Position numbers and translations under genes: made by a program. A stretch of DNA of 64,000 nt from Populus alba (taxonomy: Eukaryota > Streptophyta > Magnoliopsida > Malpighiales > Salicaceae): NCBI RefSeq assembly GCF_005239225.2, contig NC_133289.1:8191501-8255500 (forward strand). The letters are read 5' to 3'. The notes under the pieces are model-generated. The model had not been told where the DNA came from. It ran no database searches and worked only from the letters and a program-made list of their open reading frames with translations. Positions 23,778 to 37,240 of the stretch are shown here, in pieces (position 1 is the first letter of the stretch; every line of letters starts with the position of its first letter).

Positions 23778-24216
23778 TAATCACATCTCTTTATTAGAAA
23801 AGATTCAATGCATTAATCTTGGATACAAATCCCAGCTGATTTGCAGTCAAATAATGCCAATGAGGAAACTACAATATTCTCATTTATTACGTGTTGATTC
23901 TAGTGATTTCTTTCCAACATTAACTCATCATTCCAGCCATCTATGTTAGGGATAAATCCCAGCCATTAGATGATGGTGAGGTTCTTTTTTTCATGGCGTT
24001 TTGCAGCTGTCAAAGGTTGCTGTCTCCTATGAATTATAGCTACACAAAAACGTGATTTTCCTCATTCGGTGTGGTAGAAATCTCATCATTTATTATGATC
24101 TATCTCCCTTTCCAGCTTCCAATATCCTTTTTCAATTAAAATCCTCATTTTAACACTTTTTGATTCAGTCCTTGGTTAAAAAAAAATCCTTCAAATCAGT
24201 CCCGCGAACTTAGGCT

Positions 24217-24800
24217 ATATCCTTCCCGCGACAGAATTTTTTGCCCTCACGTTAGATATTCAAATGGAAATATCTTGAGCTTCTGATATCGAAATCAAGT
24301 GATTCAAAAGCCAAATTCATCTATGCGTATAGGACTACAACTTTGATGAAGGAGTCGGAGTGAGATAAAATCTTTTTATATAACAGAATCTAGCAGTAAT
24401 TTGGTTGGTCAAAAGGGATCTCTGGATCTAACTCAAAAACTGATGAATGCCGAGAATCCTGATATGACTGAGAGTATGAAATAAGAACAAAAATCACAAA
24501 AACTAGGCCAAAAATAGAGTTTTTTTAGTGCAGACTCGAGTCAATATCCTTCTCGCGGCAGAATTCTCTACCTTCATGCTAGATATTCAAACGGGAACAT
24601 CTTGAGCCTCTAATACAGGAATCAAGTGATTCAAAAGCTCAAATTCATCTACGCGTCTAGGACTACAACTTTGATGAAGGAGTCGAAGTGAGATAAAATC
24701 TTTTTACAGAATAGAAACTGGCAGTAATCTAGTTGGTCAAAAAGGTGTTTGATCTGACAATGCTGAGCATCCAAATCTGACTGAGAATCTGCCCTAAGAA
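24217..24800 (-). repeat. Diverged tandem duplication of about 300 bp in the solo LTR
   Basis: Two copies (about 24217-24507 and 24535-24800) share, in order, TATCCTTC.CGCG.CAGAATT, AGATATTCAAA, AATCAAGTGATTCAAAAGC, TAGGACTACAACTTTGATG and GAGATAAAATCTTTTTA. Confidence 0.85.
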
Positions 24801-25248
24801 CAATGATACCTAGGACCTAATAAAGGTGTACGTCAATTTTTCAACATGTAATGAGTGACAGAATATACCTAGGATGGTCAGATATCGTACGAAACTGAGT
24901 CAGATTCAGAGTCTAAGTTGGAACAAAAAATTGTGACAACAACAGAACCATTTTTTAGTGCAAATTCTGAAGGATTTATTCAACCTTAAAAACAAGATAA
25001 TGAAGGAATGAATTTAGCATTCTGAAGACTCCTGATCAACCTAAGAAAACCTGATGATTTTGGTAGTAAAGGGGAAGGCTAAAAAAAAGCAGAAAATAGC
25101 TAACACCAGTTTTTTTTGGGAAAAAAATATTTCTTATGTGCTTTTGTCAATCTTCTGGCGAACATGAGCTAAACTCCTACACTCTATTCAAAAAAGGTAT
25201 ACACCGTCTCTAGCACGTGGGGGTCCAAAAATGAGTAACAACACTTTT

Positions 25249-28200
25249 TATACAAAAAAAAATTAACCTGCAGTATCGCGTGGGTCATATAACTAGTAAA
25301 GTATACTATAGCTTGTGAAGAAGTTGAATAATTATATGAAAACCATGGAATTGGAACCTTTGAAAAATTTACAGACCCGTTTAGACATCTTTAAAGCATC
25401 CAGTAAAGAAAGGATCCTAGGGAGACATATAAAGTCTTTAAATATTAATGTAGTAATGATATTTAATACACAAGCTCTTTAATTTGAAGACAAGCTCTTT
25501 TCTTCACTTCTCATGTGCATGTTCGCATGGAAAGAAATAGATTCATTTAGTTTGAATTCTTATTTTGAGTTTTATTATTAATTTTTATGATATTATAAAT
25601 TTAATTTCATTAGCTTCATTCATAAAGGGATTTCCATGTTCATATGGACTTAAGAGATAATATTTTGTGTCAATTGTATAGTTAATTTATTTTTACACAA
25701 CACAACATTAATTTTTTTAAAGAAAAAAAATCATATGTTTAAAAAAATTAATGTACTTGAATCAAATGCGTGGAGTATTTTTCATGATCACATGAGAAGA
25801 GCATGACGTCTGGAGAACGAGAAGTCAATTGAACAAAAGATTAGAAAAATGGAATTACGTACTGAGGAATTCAAAGAGGGACCGTCACGGTGGCTTGCTT
25901 TGTTTCGAAACCACCTACAGCGGCAGTGCCAACGATTTTGTTACCACGGTGAGATTTCCCATGCAAAGATCACACCAACAAAACCTGTTATGAATTTCAC
26001 CAATTCGAAGCAAACCAATGTTTAGAAGCAGGGCGGAATCAAGGATGGTTGGCAGGGGCCGGTCACCTGTAAGGAAAATTTCTTTTCCACCCCCTTAACA
26101 AATTAGATTTTTTATTTTAAAACTAAAAAAATTTAAAGTTTGGCTTTCTTTGAAATTTTTTCTTTAATTTGGTTTTTTCAAACTTTCGCACTGTTTAGAA
26201 GATTTAGAAATTCAATGCTGCCATGGCATATTCGAGTTAAATCATAAGGCTTTCACATACTTCTATGTCTCGAATTTCGATCTCTTATAAATTGTTTTCT
26301 GAGATGGGATTCTTTTAGGAATTTATTAGTTTCCTTGTTAATTTTGCAAGCCTTCGTGCGTGTATAGATCAAGAATAATAAAGTTCTTGAAAAAGAAGTC
26401 ACATTTATGCTGATGTATATGTAGATGACTAACAACAACTGGAATAAAAGTCAAGATTATATAGAATCCATCGGCTATTAGCTGGAAAATGGAAAAGAGA
26501 ACGTATGATCCAAAAGTCAAGATTTGAGAACAATTTGATTATTATTGATTTGTGGATAATTGGAGAAAGGTGTTGTGTGCTCCTCGTAACTAATGGCAGC
26601 CGAAATCGTGGAAGCCAACATTGAACGTAACCCTTGCTCTTCTTTTTCGTATACATTTTATCTTCTTTTCTTTCCCTATCTTCATCTTCTTAAAGTCATA
26701 TAGGAATATGGCATCTAGCATTTTAAACAACATGCATGGTTTCTCGCCCATATAATGATCCTTTTACGTGAAGAAGGAATCTAGTTCACATTACTACCTA
26801 CTACTATCAAAGGTTCACAATTTTAATCATTTCCACGTAAGGCCCCTCTAAAAATTTAAAAGATCCACGTACTCTTTGGCTTTCCCAGGACTTCTGGGAC
26901 TTGCATTCCTTGTTCTCTTCACTTTATTTTGGTCACAAAAACTACAAAAATTCGGAATTAGCTTACAGCGAATCACTTTGGTGATTTGTTTCTATCATAG
27001 GTTAACAAATGGGGCTGTGATTATCTGAACATATATACGTGTGCGGGTGTTTTGTGTTTGGACTTTGGAGATCGTGAAAGCTGGGAAGCATCGAGGGCGA
27101 TGGTGCTTCTATTCAAACCATGCAGCATTGCTTCCATAGATACGAGTATCAGTGATTTGAACCATGCAATATTTTGGGTGGGCCATTTCTTCCACTGGGC
27201 ATTGAACGGAGATTAAGGTGGACAAGGCAATCTCAACCACCAAACTTTACGTACGAAACAAATGGTTGGTAGTCACAGATTGATGTGATTAAAATTAAAT
27301 GGGAGACCAAATAATAGCAAGAAGACGGTGAACAGAGAACGGAGAGATTACAGCAATCTGTGGATAAGCTACAACCTTGAAATTCGAAATTACCCCACAA
27401 AATTCAATGCCTCTGTGGACAATCTCCCTGTACGGCTCATGTTGATTATTCATTATAATCTTCTCCACCGTTTCAGCCCGTTAACCTTAAAAAAGATGCA
27501 AATTAGATTAATTAAGGATAATAGATACTGACTGGCTTGTTTAGAAGAGCAAATTACTGACTTATAAATAATATAAAATTATCGTAGCTCAAGATATGCC
27601 TACAATCTAGGCCTTGCATTATGGTCAATGACTTGCAAAAAAATGTCAAGCTTTGCACGCAGTTGATGAATTGCCCACTGCAATAACTGCTTCCTTACGC
27701 ATGCATGGGAAAAGTTAATTTGACGACTTTTCTTCTTCTTTTTTCTTCCCTACAAGTTTGGCGGTTTGACAAGGTTGTTTCCCGGGGTTAAGAAAGAAAG
27801 CCAAGAAGAAAATTACAGAGATGAAGATGTTTTTGGAAGAAAGGAAGTAATAAGAGGCATTGAATTAAGAGTGCTGTCAGATGCCTGGCTTTATCTTTAC
27901 ATAATCATGTGAGCCATGTTTGGAAAGTTCCTGGCATATCTGGCAATTTGGCATATATATCAAGATATATATGCATGTATATATACACGAGTGATGAGGA
28001 GAAGACATAAAGAGTTTAATTATCCTCTGAGTTATACACATGCTCGAATCAAAATGGAAAATATAGGGAGGCTTGGGCCTCGTTGCACGCCCAAAAAGGA
28101 GCTGCCACATCTGGGCAAGCTCTGAGTGTTCTATTGTTAATATATATATATTATATGCACATTATCTTGAGAAGGTTAGGAAGACTTAATTTCTTTTCTT

Positions 28201-29546
28201 CTCGAGGAAGGGGGTATTTGGTTTTGTTGTTGAAAAATGTTTTTTTTTAAATTTAATTTTTTTTTAAAATAAAAACATTTTAAAAAACATCAACAACTAT
28301 ATTTTTAAACAGAGATATGGTTCCATGTTCACAGATCATGTGGGTCTATATCCCACTTCCCTTTTTCTCAACGTAGGATGCCTGTGAAGCCCTTTTCATC
28401 CTATGCCCTGCTTATAATAATCTTGGACATTTCTATACATGTTTAAACCGTTCTCTTAAAAAGGATACTTCAAGAACTCAAGCAATTGAATTATTCGTTG
28501 GCATTGTTTTACAATGGTGACACCACAAGAAAATTATCAAATTCTAATGAAAATACAAACAGATAATATTAAATTACGGTTGCATTTACCAATGAAATAT
28601 GCTGTTTTTATTTTGTTGGTATTCATCATAAAAACCATTCCCTGCCAATGAATAACGAGAGAATTATAAATGAAACTCAAAGAATAAAAAAACTTGAATA
28701 GATATTTCATCGTTATTTTCATTGAAAAATATATAATGTCAATATCGTTGTTAATTTTCATCGGGCAATCCATTAGTAATATTTAAGTTATAACTTTCTA
28801 CACAACCCCCTCCCCCATTTCTTTTTTTTTTTTTTCCAACAAAAAACAATATCATTCCTCTTTTATTTTGTCATAAATCAAGCTCTCGTCATCACAAATC
28901 CTCTCATCCTAGCACTCAATTTGTTAGTATCTCTATTTTGGTTCTTTTTTATTTTTAAGATTCGCCACATCATGTAAGCAAACTTACATATATTTTTTTG
29001 TTGTAACCCATGTTTTTTATGTTAGTTTTTGTTATTTTTATATAGTTTATGTAGTTTGTTTTTGTTTACTTGTTTTATAGCTTTTTCCTATTAAAATTTG
29101 TCGTATTAATGCATGATTTATACATGATAGGGTTTGTTTGAAATTTTAAAAAAATTATATTTGTTTTTTATTTTATGAAATATAGTTTGATTTTATGATT
29201 TAGGTGTTTAATGAAATAAATAATAGGTTCTTTAATAGGTATATTTTATATTTTGTTAATTTTATTGTTAAGTTAAAAATTAAGGTAAATTTGGAGGAAT
29301 TTGAATTTTTTGGAGAAAATTGATAATGATTAAATGGTATTATTAAAATATATTGAATAAGTTTAGATTCAACCAATAATACCTAATTAGTTGAGCATTG
29401 ATAATTTGTTTTGAAATCAAATAAGAGCTTTCCACATTTTTTTTCTTTTGAAACAAATTTCTTAAGAAATTAAAGAGGTAATCATAGTGTACTATATGGA
29501 TTCTAATTTAAGTAACATTAAAATCATACTAAAGCACGCCAGACTA
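25249..29546. other. Gene-poor intergenic region
   Basis: No gene is supported in this 4.3 kb. Short ORFs (for example near 26.3-26.6, 27.3 and 27.9-28.1 kb) have no recognisable protein features. A repeat-like GCGGAATCAAGGATGG phrase lies near 26032, TA-rich palindromic patches at 27955-27985 and 28140-28155, and a possible weak MITE-like copy at 28205-28320. Confidence 0.4.
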
Positions 29547-29745
29547 AAGGTGTGTTTGCACCGCGTTCCTAAAAAATTTTAAATTTTGTTTTTGCTTAAA
29601 ATGAATTTTTTATATATATTTTTAGATCATTTTGATGTACTGATATCAAAAATAATTTTTATTTTTTTATTTTGATGCATTTTTAAGCAAAAAATATCAT
29701 GAACCGTCACCGCTACCACAATCCCAAACATCCCTTAACAAAAAA
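29547..29745. repeat. MITE-like dispersed repeat, copy 2
   Basis: Begins AAAGGTGTGTTTG, has the core TTTTGATGTACTGATATCAA followed by AAATAATTTTT and TTTTGATGCATTTTTAAGC, and ends ACCGCTACCACAATCCCAAA. The ends are imperfect inverted repeats of each other. Confidence 0.65.
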
Positions 29746-32492
29746 CAATTGTTGAATTTAAAAATCAAATATGTCAAGTTTAGACTAAAATCATGAGCAA
29801 GTCTTTATAGACTTTACAACATTACAAAGTAATTATTTAAATGTATGTGCTACATTACAAGTTATATATAAAATAATTAACCAAATAAAAAATACTTGGA
29901 TTGCAGAAAATTATTTGGTATTGTTATTATAGTTAGCCTAATAGATTATCCTTGAAACCTCTATATTAGTTATGGACAAATTAGGCTCCTTATCTAATTT
30001 GGGTTTAACAATATATCATGTAGGAGTTGTTCTAATGTGTTACAGTCGACTTAGTTGGTCTAAATATAACCCAATCAATTGATAAAATTTTTTTGAAGAT
30101 AAAAGTGAAAAAAATAAGAAAAAAAAATAAAATAACCTCTTGACTCTAACTACTTGCCTAACTTGAGTTTAATATAATATCAACATTATACAATTAAGAT
30201 TATTAATATGGAAAAGAAATTTAATTAAAAAAACGTTAGTGTTAATATGTTAGTGTTAATTTTTAAATCTAATGAAAAATTTAAACCTCTCACGCTTTTA
30301 TTACTTTAATTTAATTGTAATACCCATACCTACGAGGATGCATAGGCCATTGTTATCCAGGAAACAAGTTCACTGTGTAGGAGGAGGACACAACTGTCAC
30401 TGTGGTATTAATTTTGCTACATATGTGATCAGATCCTCTCTCAGAATCTGTTTTTTTTTCTAAGAAATCTTTGTTCTTTTACAATATTTATAATCCTCAC
30501 ACAAATAAAACTAATTACATATAAATACAGTACCTAAAAAAAATTATAATGAGTATCAAATCTTAAAATTCAGGATAAATAAATCCTACGTCACTCCTCC
30601 ATCTATAAAAACAATGTCATACTCCACCACTATAACACTATATTATTGGAATATAGTGATGTTTGAATATGTAAATAGAAATTACTTTTTTTAAAATATA
30701 TTTTATTCTAAAATAAATTAAAATAATAATATTATTATTATTTTTAACATGAATATTTCAAAATAATCTAAAAACACTAAAATAAATTTTAATTTTAAAA
30801 AAAATCAATTATATTTTAAAAAACAAGAAACGCAAATATTTTCTAAACCACCATTATTGGCAACGTTACTTCTTAGGATCTGCAATAGCTAGCAATGGGG
30901 TCTGTCTCTAACCTACCTGTCTGCACAAAAGAGAATTCATTACACGTCGTCGTTGTCCATCGATGAAACAACGATTGGTGGTTAGAAGCTAGTATTCTCC
31001 AGGAAATGGGAGAATGACTCCTGCTGGATTTCATATCCCAATCAATCTTTTCAAAATTCCTACCTGCTACAGACTCTCCTTCGATCATTCATGGCAAGTT
31101 TCGAGGACGCTTTGAGTTTTTTTTAGGATCATGTGGCCTTGAAACATCCTTCCCTCTATTTTTGACCGTTATCTCACATTTAAGTTGAAAAATATAATGA
31201 TTTGAAAAGGAAAGCCCGTCCTGTTATGCGGTCAAAGGAGGAGGGTCTCTTGTCAAAATCCAGGTCTTTGATAGATTAGATTGTAGGGCATAGGGTTGGA
31301 GGATCTATAAAAGTAATATATAGTGGGATCCATTTAGATATGGAAGATAAGAGCCGTTTTGGAGTTAAAATAGCTATGGGCCCGCTTTATGCTGCGGGCT
31401 CTACCCAAAAGCTTTTTTGTATTAAAAAAATAAATTTAATAATGAGATTTTTTTTGTGTGTGGTCACTTGATAAAATCAAATCTTCATGTATTACCATAA
31501 ACAAGTTCCTGACCCTTAAAAGAATGGAAAATTGTGGATTGAACTTTGAGGTGAGATCTAATTTCGAACAAATCAAATATCAAAGAATGTAACTGGAAAA
31601 AAAATTGATGACATATATAATATAATTAAAAGAATGAGGGTAAAAACTGAAAAAAAAAAAAAACTTTGAGGGAATCTAAAATAAATAAATTGAAGGGTTA
31701 AACTGAATAACAAAACTTCAACAAACAAAAAAAAGAAGAAATCAAAAAGAATGAGAGTTAAATTGAAAAAGAAAAAAACATAAACTTTGATTTAAGAAAA
31801 AATTTAAAAACCAATAAGACTCTAACTCTAACAACAGAGCCAAGGGTTAAAAAAAAAATCAAAAGAATAAGGATCGAATTGTAAAAAATAATATATGATA
31901 AATTGTAATTTAATGACTGAATTGAAACCATAAAAAACTATTGTAGAAGGGCCAAGGATGAAATTAAGCAGTCCAAAACATAAGGACTGAAATTAAAAAA
32001 GAAAAGAAAAGAGGATAGACATGTACTTACTTTAGGAGAGGGAGAAAAGCAGAAAGAAGAAAAATAGAAACACCAACCGGCGATAAACTACTCATCAACT
32101 GCCATCACGCTCCACATCTAGAGGAATGAAATGTGTTGACACTTCTAGGGACATGATAGAAGACCAAGTTTGAAAAACCGGTGGCGTTGCATGCACTACC
32201 TAAAGAGCGTGAATGCTGCCAACATGCTAACTCATAACTACACGAGCTAGCACCTTTTTAAATAAAATAAATAAATAAAATTAATGTAAAATTACAAAAA
32301 CACACCTTATTAACATGGATAATATGAAAGTACCTAAACACCTCTCAATACATAATTGACATTTTGTATTTTTTAAGGATACATACGTATTTTTATTATA
32401 GCTTAAGAAGTGAAAACCTTAAAACACTATTGGTCAACAACTCAATTATTTTCTGAGTTTAAAGAAGTGTTTTTACTATTCAAAAGGTTGTG

Positions 32493-32493
<1 letters not shown>
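29746..32493. other. Intergenic, no gene seen
   Basis: AT-rich. A weak MITE-like trace is at 30650-30850. The patch at 30870-31100 is less AT-rich but its 71-codon minus frame is unlike any protein I know. Purine-rich AATTGAA-type phrases fill 31500-32030, followed by an unassigned patch at 32080-32240. These resemble LTR debris. Confidence 0.4.

Positions 32494-32540
<47 letters not shown>
32494..32540. repeat. (AT)n microsatellite
   Basis: About 47 bp of uninterrupted AT dinucleotides. Confidence 0.95.
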
Positions 32541-32547
<7 letters not shown>

Positions 32548-32942
32548 ATTTTCAACAAGTCTAATTTTTGTTGACTTTAGAGGTATAATAGTTTTTTTAT
32601 TATACAATTAAAATTAAAAAACAAACAAACATATCCCCGTTAAATATTTTAATTACCAATGAGCATATAAAAAGACCATAACATCACTGCATTAAAGGTT
32701 GTTATTGTTTTCAATTAAAGAGCAAAATGATAATTTTATTTATTTTGAAAACAATGTAATATCCCCACCCCAAGCCTTCATAAATTAGAAATCTAATGCA
32801 CACAAGTCTACAGTAGACTATTTCATAGTCTACAAATGAACATGCACAATGGTTTCTCCCACGTGATTTAGAGTTATTGGTAATATTAATTTAATGCTTC
32901 CTCCCCGACAATTTGACTCTTCTTCTCTTAGCCTAAGATTTA
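32541..32942. other. Intergenic, no gene seen
   Basis: AT-rich sequence with nothing recognisable. Confidence 0.4.
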
Positions 32943-33165
32943 AAGGCCGTTTGTCTCTACGTTGCCACCTGTGTTTTGGTAAATTTCAAACTTTTTTTTT
33001 TTTTTGCTAAAATTAAGTTCGGTTTGTACTTTTTGGATCGTTTTGATGTGCTGATATCAAAAATAATTTTAAAAAAATAAAAAACATCATTGACATGCTT
33101 TTTGGCACGAAAAACTATTTGAAAAGCAACCGCTACCACACTGTCAAACACGCTCTTAGTCATTG
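32943..33165. repeat. MITE-like dispersed repeat, copy 3
   Basis: Starts AAGGCCGTTTGTCTC, core TTTTGATGTGCTGATATCAA then AAATAATTTT, ends GCAACCGCTACCACACTGTC then AAACACGCT. This is the best-preserved copy here. Confidence 0.7.
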
Positions 33166-34049
33166 GTTAGCTGTGAAGGGAATGACTAGCCGATGACCCT
33201 TACCTTACTAGGACCCATTGCCAATACATGAATTTCAAAAACTACCAAATTTGATGTACAATACTATTATTACATCCGCTAAAAATTGACTTATAGACAG
33301 AGATGGTGGCCCTTTTCTTGTTTTTTATTATTATTATTATTATTAAATTGGAGTATAGATTTCTCATATAATGTTGGAGTAACTGAAGAAAATACACTCC
33401 TATCCGAAGAGCCAAGGAGCATTTTCGAAGGTGGAGTTCTTTCTTAATATTTTCTACCTGCTGGATCTCCTCCCACGCGATACTGTACTCATTTCACAAG
33501 GGACCGAACAAGAGAAACTCGAGGAGCAATAGCTGAATTTGTGCTTTGCAGGGCCTCCCTCGGTATTTTTTCGTATTAGCATGGATTTTTAAAAAAAAGT
33601 TTACAACATAACATAGTTTTAAAAAAATAGGTGAAATAGAACAATTTATACGTTGGAAAAACATGATATTTAAATTTATAATTATTCAAAAACATTATAT
33701 TTTTTTTAAAATCTATGAAATAGATTGCATGAATTATGTTGAGAAAAGACGAGAGAAAAAAAATAATTCTAGAGACATGCCAAAATAATTAGTATAATAA
33801 TAAAAAATCTCAAAAAGATGAATTTGATGACATCAAAAAAAGTTACTAATGATAATCAGAATGAATCATATTTATTGTAAAAAACAAGCAACCAAACAAT
33901 GATCCTTTTTTATGTCATTACATTTCTCTCGTTAAGATACTTTCAATGCTAGTTATAGTGTCATAATCAATGCTTTAATGGTCAACTTGGCAAGTCAAGA
34001 AATAATATGAACAACTTAAAAAACATAATTTGACTAAAAGAATTAAATA

Positions 34050-34051
<2 letters not shown>
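33166..34051. other. Intergenic, no gene seen
   Basis: AT-rich. A short (ATT)n run is near 33328-33345. No coding signal. Confidence 0.4.

Positions 34052-34125
<74 letters not shown>
34052..34125. repeat. (AT)37 microsatellite
   Basis: About 74 bp, the longest dinucleotide run in the window. Confidence 0.95.
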
Positions 34126-34128
<3 letters not shown>

Positions 34129-34539
34129 TAAAAATCCTCAAGGTGACATCTTTCTTTTAAATTATTGAGACAACGATATAGTGGATCGACCCGGATTAAC
34201 ACAAATTAACATATAAACTATGTGACTTGGGTCATGAGATTGTGATAAAATTATAGAATAAAAAAATATATATTAAAGCTCAATTCTCAATCAACCTAAT
34301 GTTGAAGAATAAAATTTAAAAAAAAATTTAATTAAAAAAAACTGAAGTCACCCTGGGTTAAAATATCAAACTTGAATATAAGACCAAAATAACATAATAG
34401 AAAGCAAATAAAAAAAAAAAATATGAAGTTCAATTCCTAATGAGTCTTATCTCTTATGTGTCACAAACAATAAAGCAATGACATCATATAAAATGCTGTT
34501 TTTGGTTAAGATTGGTTGTACTTATGGATTTTCTCTTAT
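34126..34539. other. Intergenic repeat-derived DNA
   Basis: GGATCGACCCGGATTAACAC near 34183 and GACTTGGGTCATGAGATTG near 34223 resemble the phrases of the T-rich array at 13.5-14.1 kb. No gene is seen. Confidence 0.4.
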
Positions 34540-34725
34540 AGCTTGTTTGTTTCTATGTTTTAAAAGTATTTTTAAAAAAATTAATTTATTTTTTTTTCAA
34601 AATAATTTTTTTTGTTTTTATATCATATTAATGTGCTGAGATATAAAAATATTATTTTATTATATTTATAAATAAAAATACTTTTAAAAAATAACTATCA
34701 AAACTAGCTTTTAATCTCAATTAAA
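34540..34725. repeat. MITE-like dispersed repeat, copy 4 (degraded)
   Basis: TAGCTTGTTTGTTTCTATG start, AAAAGTATTTTTAAAAAAATT, core TATTAATGTGCTGAGATATA and AAATAAAAATACTTTTAAAA. Weaker than copies 2 and 3. Confidence 0.45.
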
Positions 34726-35819
34726 CGAGGCAAGAGTTGCGCTCAATTTGGTGAAGATATTATATTATTTATGTTTGACTGCTAGAGCTTAACCTGGTAC
34801 AAACAAGTCTCGATTCTTTATGAAAACTAGAATTGGATTGGAATCTTCATAATTTGTACCTCATTGATGGGATCCAAAATGTATTGATTATATAAGCATT
34901 ATCATCAACTCGATTTGTCTCTTCAGATCTTATGAACCATCGAAGTTGTGGCGTCTTTTGACTTATGGATACCCTTTTTTGCCTTCAAAATTTTATTTCT
35001 TAGAGGGGGGGGGGGGGTGTTGGAGAAAGGAGCTTTAAGACCAGGAGGCAATGAAGATGCTTCACACGCCACAAAAGCTAGTGAAAAAGGATGGTCCAAC
35101 AACAGTAGACAACGTGTGCGCTTGATTTGATTTTTAAACTATTATGGCTGGCTAACAAAGTCGAATTTCATAGTATCCTAGGAGTTAGGATATAAACAAA
35201 TTCCTCCAAAATCCACTGGTGTAGGAGCTTTTGTACAATACATACAGATTTGAAAGTTGAAATAAAGAAATCTGGAAATACTTTCCTTTCTTTACACGCG
35301 AATTGCTCCTCTCTTTTTCATGTTGGGTCATTAAAGTTAGATATATGTGACTTTCTTACAGCAAGGAGCTTTTGTGCTTTGCATCCTTCAATTTTTTAAG
35401 GTAAATCATTAAAACTTCCCTGAAGTTTGGCATGATCAACATTAATCCTTGTTTTTTTTTTTTTTTTAATCAAAACCAGACAGTCTTTGTAATGGATGTA
35501 CCTTAACTAATTCTTCTATTAGGTTGCTATTTGCCCACAACTCAAATGTTAACATGTCAACATTTGAAGTAAAAAAGATTATGTGATATTTTAAAAAATA
35601 ACCCTAGACTTCACTATATTCTTTTCTCGTTTTCTTTTCATAATGACGAGATGACATGTCCGCGCGCTACCGCGGGCTTATAAAACAAATACACTTGATA
35701 GTGTTATAGCTGTGAACCAATGCTAGATAAGTAATAGAAATTAAAGATATGATAGAGCAAATAATTCATGACGGGAAAAAAATTTGTGTTGGTGATCAAA
35801 AACTCAGAGACTGAACAAA
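34726..35819. other. Intergenic with a G13 run
   Basis: Thirteen consecutive G occur at 35005-35017. A short CG-rich patch (CCGCGCGCTACCGCGGG) lies near 35659-35675. No gene is seen. Confidence 0.4.
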
Positions 35820-37240
35820 ATGATTTGTAGATATCTATAGTGTTTTGTGAGGAAAGATACAGTGCTTTCACTACATGATTTAACTTTTTAGTTTAATAAA
35901 AAGAAAAAAAAAATACAAAGCTAAATTCTCTATCAACTTAATATTAAAAAAAAAACCAATAAAAATAATTTTGGAAGGAAAAAAAACCAATGAGAAAAAA
36001 TATTGCAGCAATTGACAATGTTCTGTAAGGAAAACTATAGCGCTTTTCTCAATAAAATAAAATAAAAAAACCATTTAGAGAAATATTGTAGCAATCCACA
36101 GTGTTTTGTGAGAAAAACTACAACGCTTTCCTCATATGATTTAGCTTTATTGTAATTATAATTTTTAACCAACTCAATATTAAAAAAAAAATCGACAAAG
36201 ATAATTTTGAAAAAAATAATAAAAAAAATCGCATGGGAAAACACTACAACAATTCATAGTGTTTTAAAGAAAAAAAAATATAAAGCTAAATTCTTAATCA
36301 GCTCAATATTAAAAAAAAAATCGACAGAGACAATTTTAGAAAAAAAAAAAAAACACCAAAAAAAGAGAAAAAATATCATGTTGGAAACACTATAGCAATT
36401 CACAGTGTTTTGTGATGAAAGCTACAGTGCTTCCCCACATGATTTAGCCTTATTTGTAATGACTTATAATTGTAATTCACAAACAACTCAATATTAAAAA
36501 AAATAAAATTGAAAAGGATAATTTGAAAAAAAATTATAACAAAAAAAACCATGCGGAGAGACACTGTAGCAATCCATAATGTTTTATGAGCAAAGCTACA
36601 ATGTTTTTCCCCACATGATTAAGCTTTATTACAAAGTTAAATTCTTACCAACTCAATATTAGAAAAAAATAAAATGGATGAAGATAATTTTGGAAAAAAA
36701 TACTACAAAAAAAGAAAACACAAAAAAAAACTGGAAAAAAAACTATATGAGAAAAAATTGTATTAATCCATAGTGTTTTGTGAGGAAAAACTTGTAATTG
36801 AAATTCTTAACCAGCTTAATATTTAAAAAATAAAATTAACAAAGATAATTTTAGGAAAAAACATAACAAAAACAGGAAAAAACCATGTGAGAAAAAAAAA
36901 CTGTAGCAATCAATAGTAATTTTTGAGGAAATTTATAGTGTTTTCCTCACATATTTATAACTGTAATTTTTAACCAGCTCCATATTAAAAAATAAAATAA
37001 AATAAATAATTTCAGAGAAAAAAAAAAACCATGCAGAGAAACATTGTAGAAATCAACAATGTTTTAAAGAAAAAAAAATAAAAAACTAAACTCTCAATCA
37101 GCTCAATATTAAAAAAAAATTGACAAAATATAATTTTGAAAAAATAAAATAGAAAAAATATGTGAAAAAACATCGCAACATTCCACAGTATTTTAAAGAA
37201 AAAAATTAGAAAGCAAACATTTTAACCAAGTCAATATTTA
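35820..37240. repeat. Tandem repeat of about 130-190 bp with palindromic core
   Basis: About ten diverged units. The core CACTGTAGCAATCCACAGTG, then TTTTGTGAGGAAA, CTACAGTGCTTTCC and CACATGATTTAGC, is followed by ACCAGCTCAATATTAAAAAA and GACAAAGATAATTTTGGAAA. Core copies lie near 35836, 36010, 36091, 36250, 36398, 36570, 36764, 36908, 37050 and 37178. Within the core, CACTGTAG/CACAGTG and GTGTTTT/CTACAGTGC can fold back. Confidence 0.85.

Larger units (their letters stand above)
22106..25243 (-). mobile_element. Apparent 3.1-kb solo LTR
   Basis: A 3138-bp segment beginning TGTCG and ending CAACA, flanked by CTTTT at 22101-22105 and 25244-25248. No internal retroviral coding remains, so it looks like a solo LTR left by recombination. 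Orientation is inferred as minus: that strand carries the LTR-type TATA box GGCTATATAAACCC at 23764-23777 followed by a purine-rich leader. The string GGTGGCGACTCC (minus, about 22180-22191) and the CGTGCGACA end resemble large-LTR Tat/Ogre-like plant gypsy elements from memory. It contains a perfect hairpin and a 300-bp duplication, listed separately. ORFs inside are not credible proteins. Confidence 0.7.

Noticed and set aside
23218..23797. Overlapping frames on both strands in the solo LTR
   Set aside because: They arise from a polypyrimidine/polypurine tract; no domain is visible and the region is repeat DNA.
27880..27950. Possible microRNA hairpin around TGCCTGGCTTTATC and CCTGGCATATCTGGC
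   Set aside because: The arms do not pair over more than a few bases and no known miRNA sequence matches.
35820..37240. CRISPR-like array
   Set aside because: The units are diverged, of variable length and without unique spacers, and the DNA is plant nuclear; this is an ordinary eukaryotic tandem repeat.
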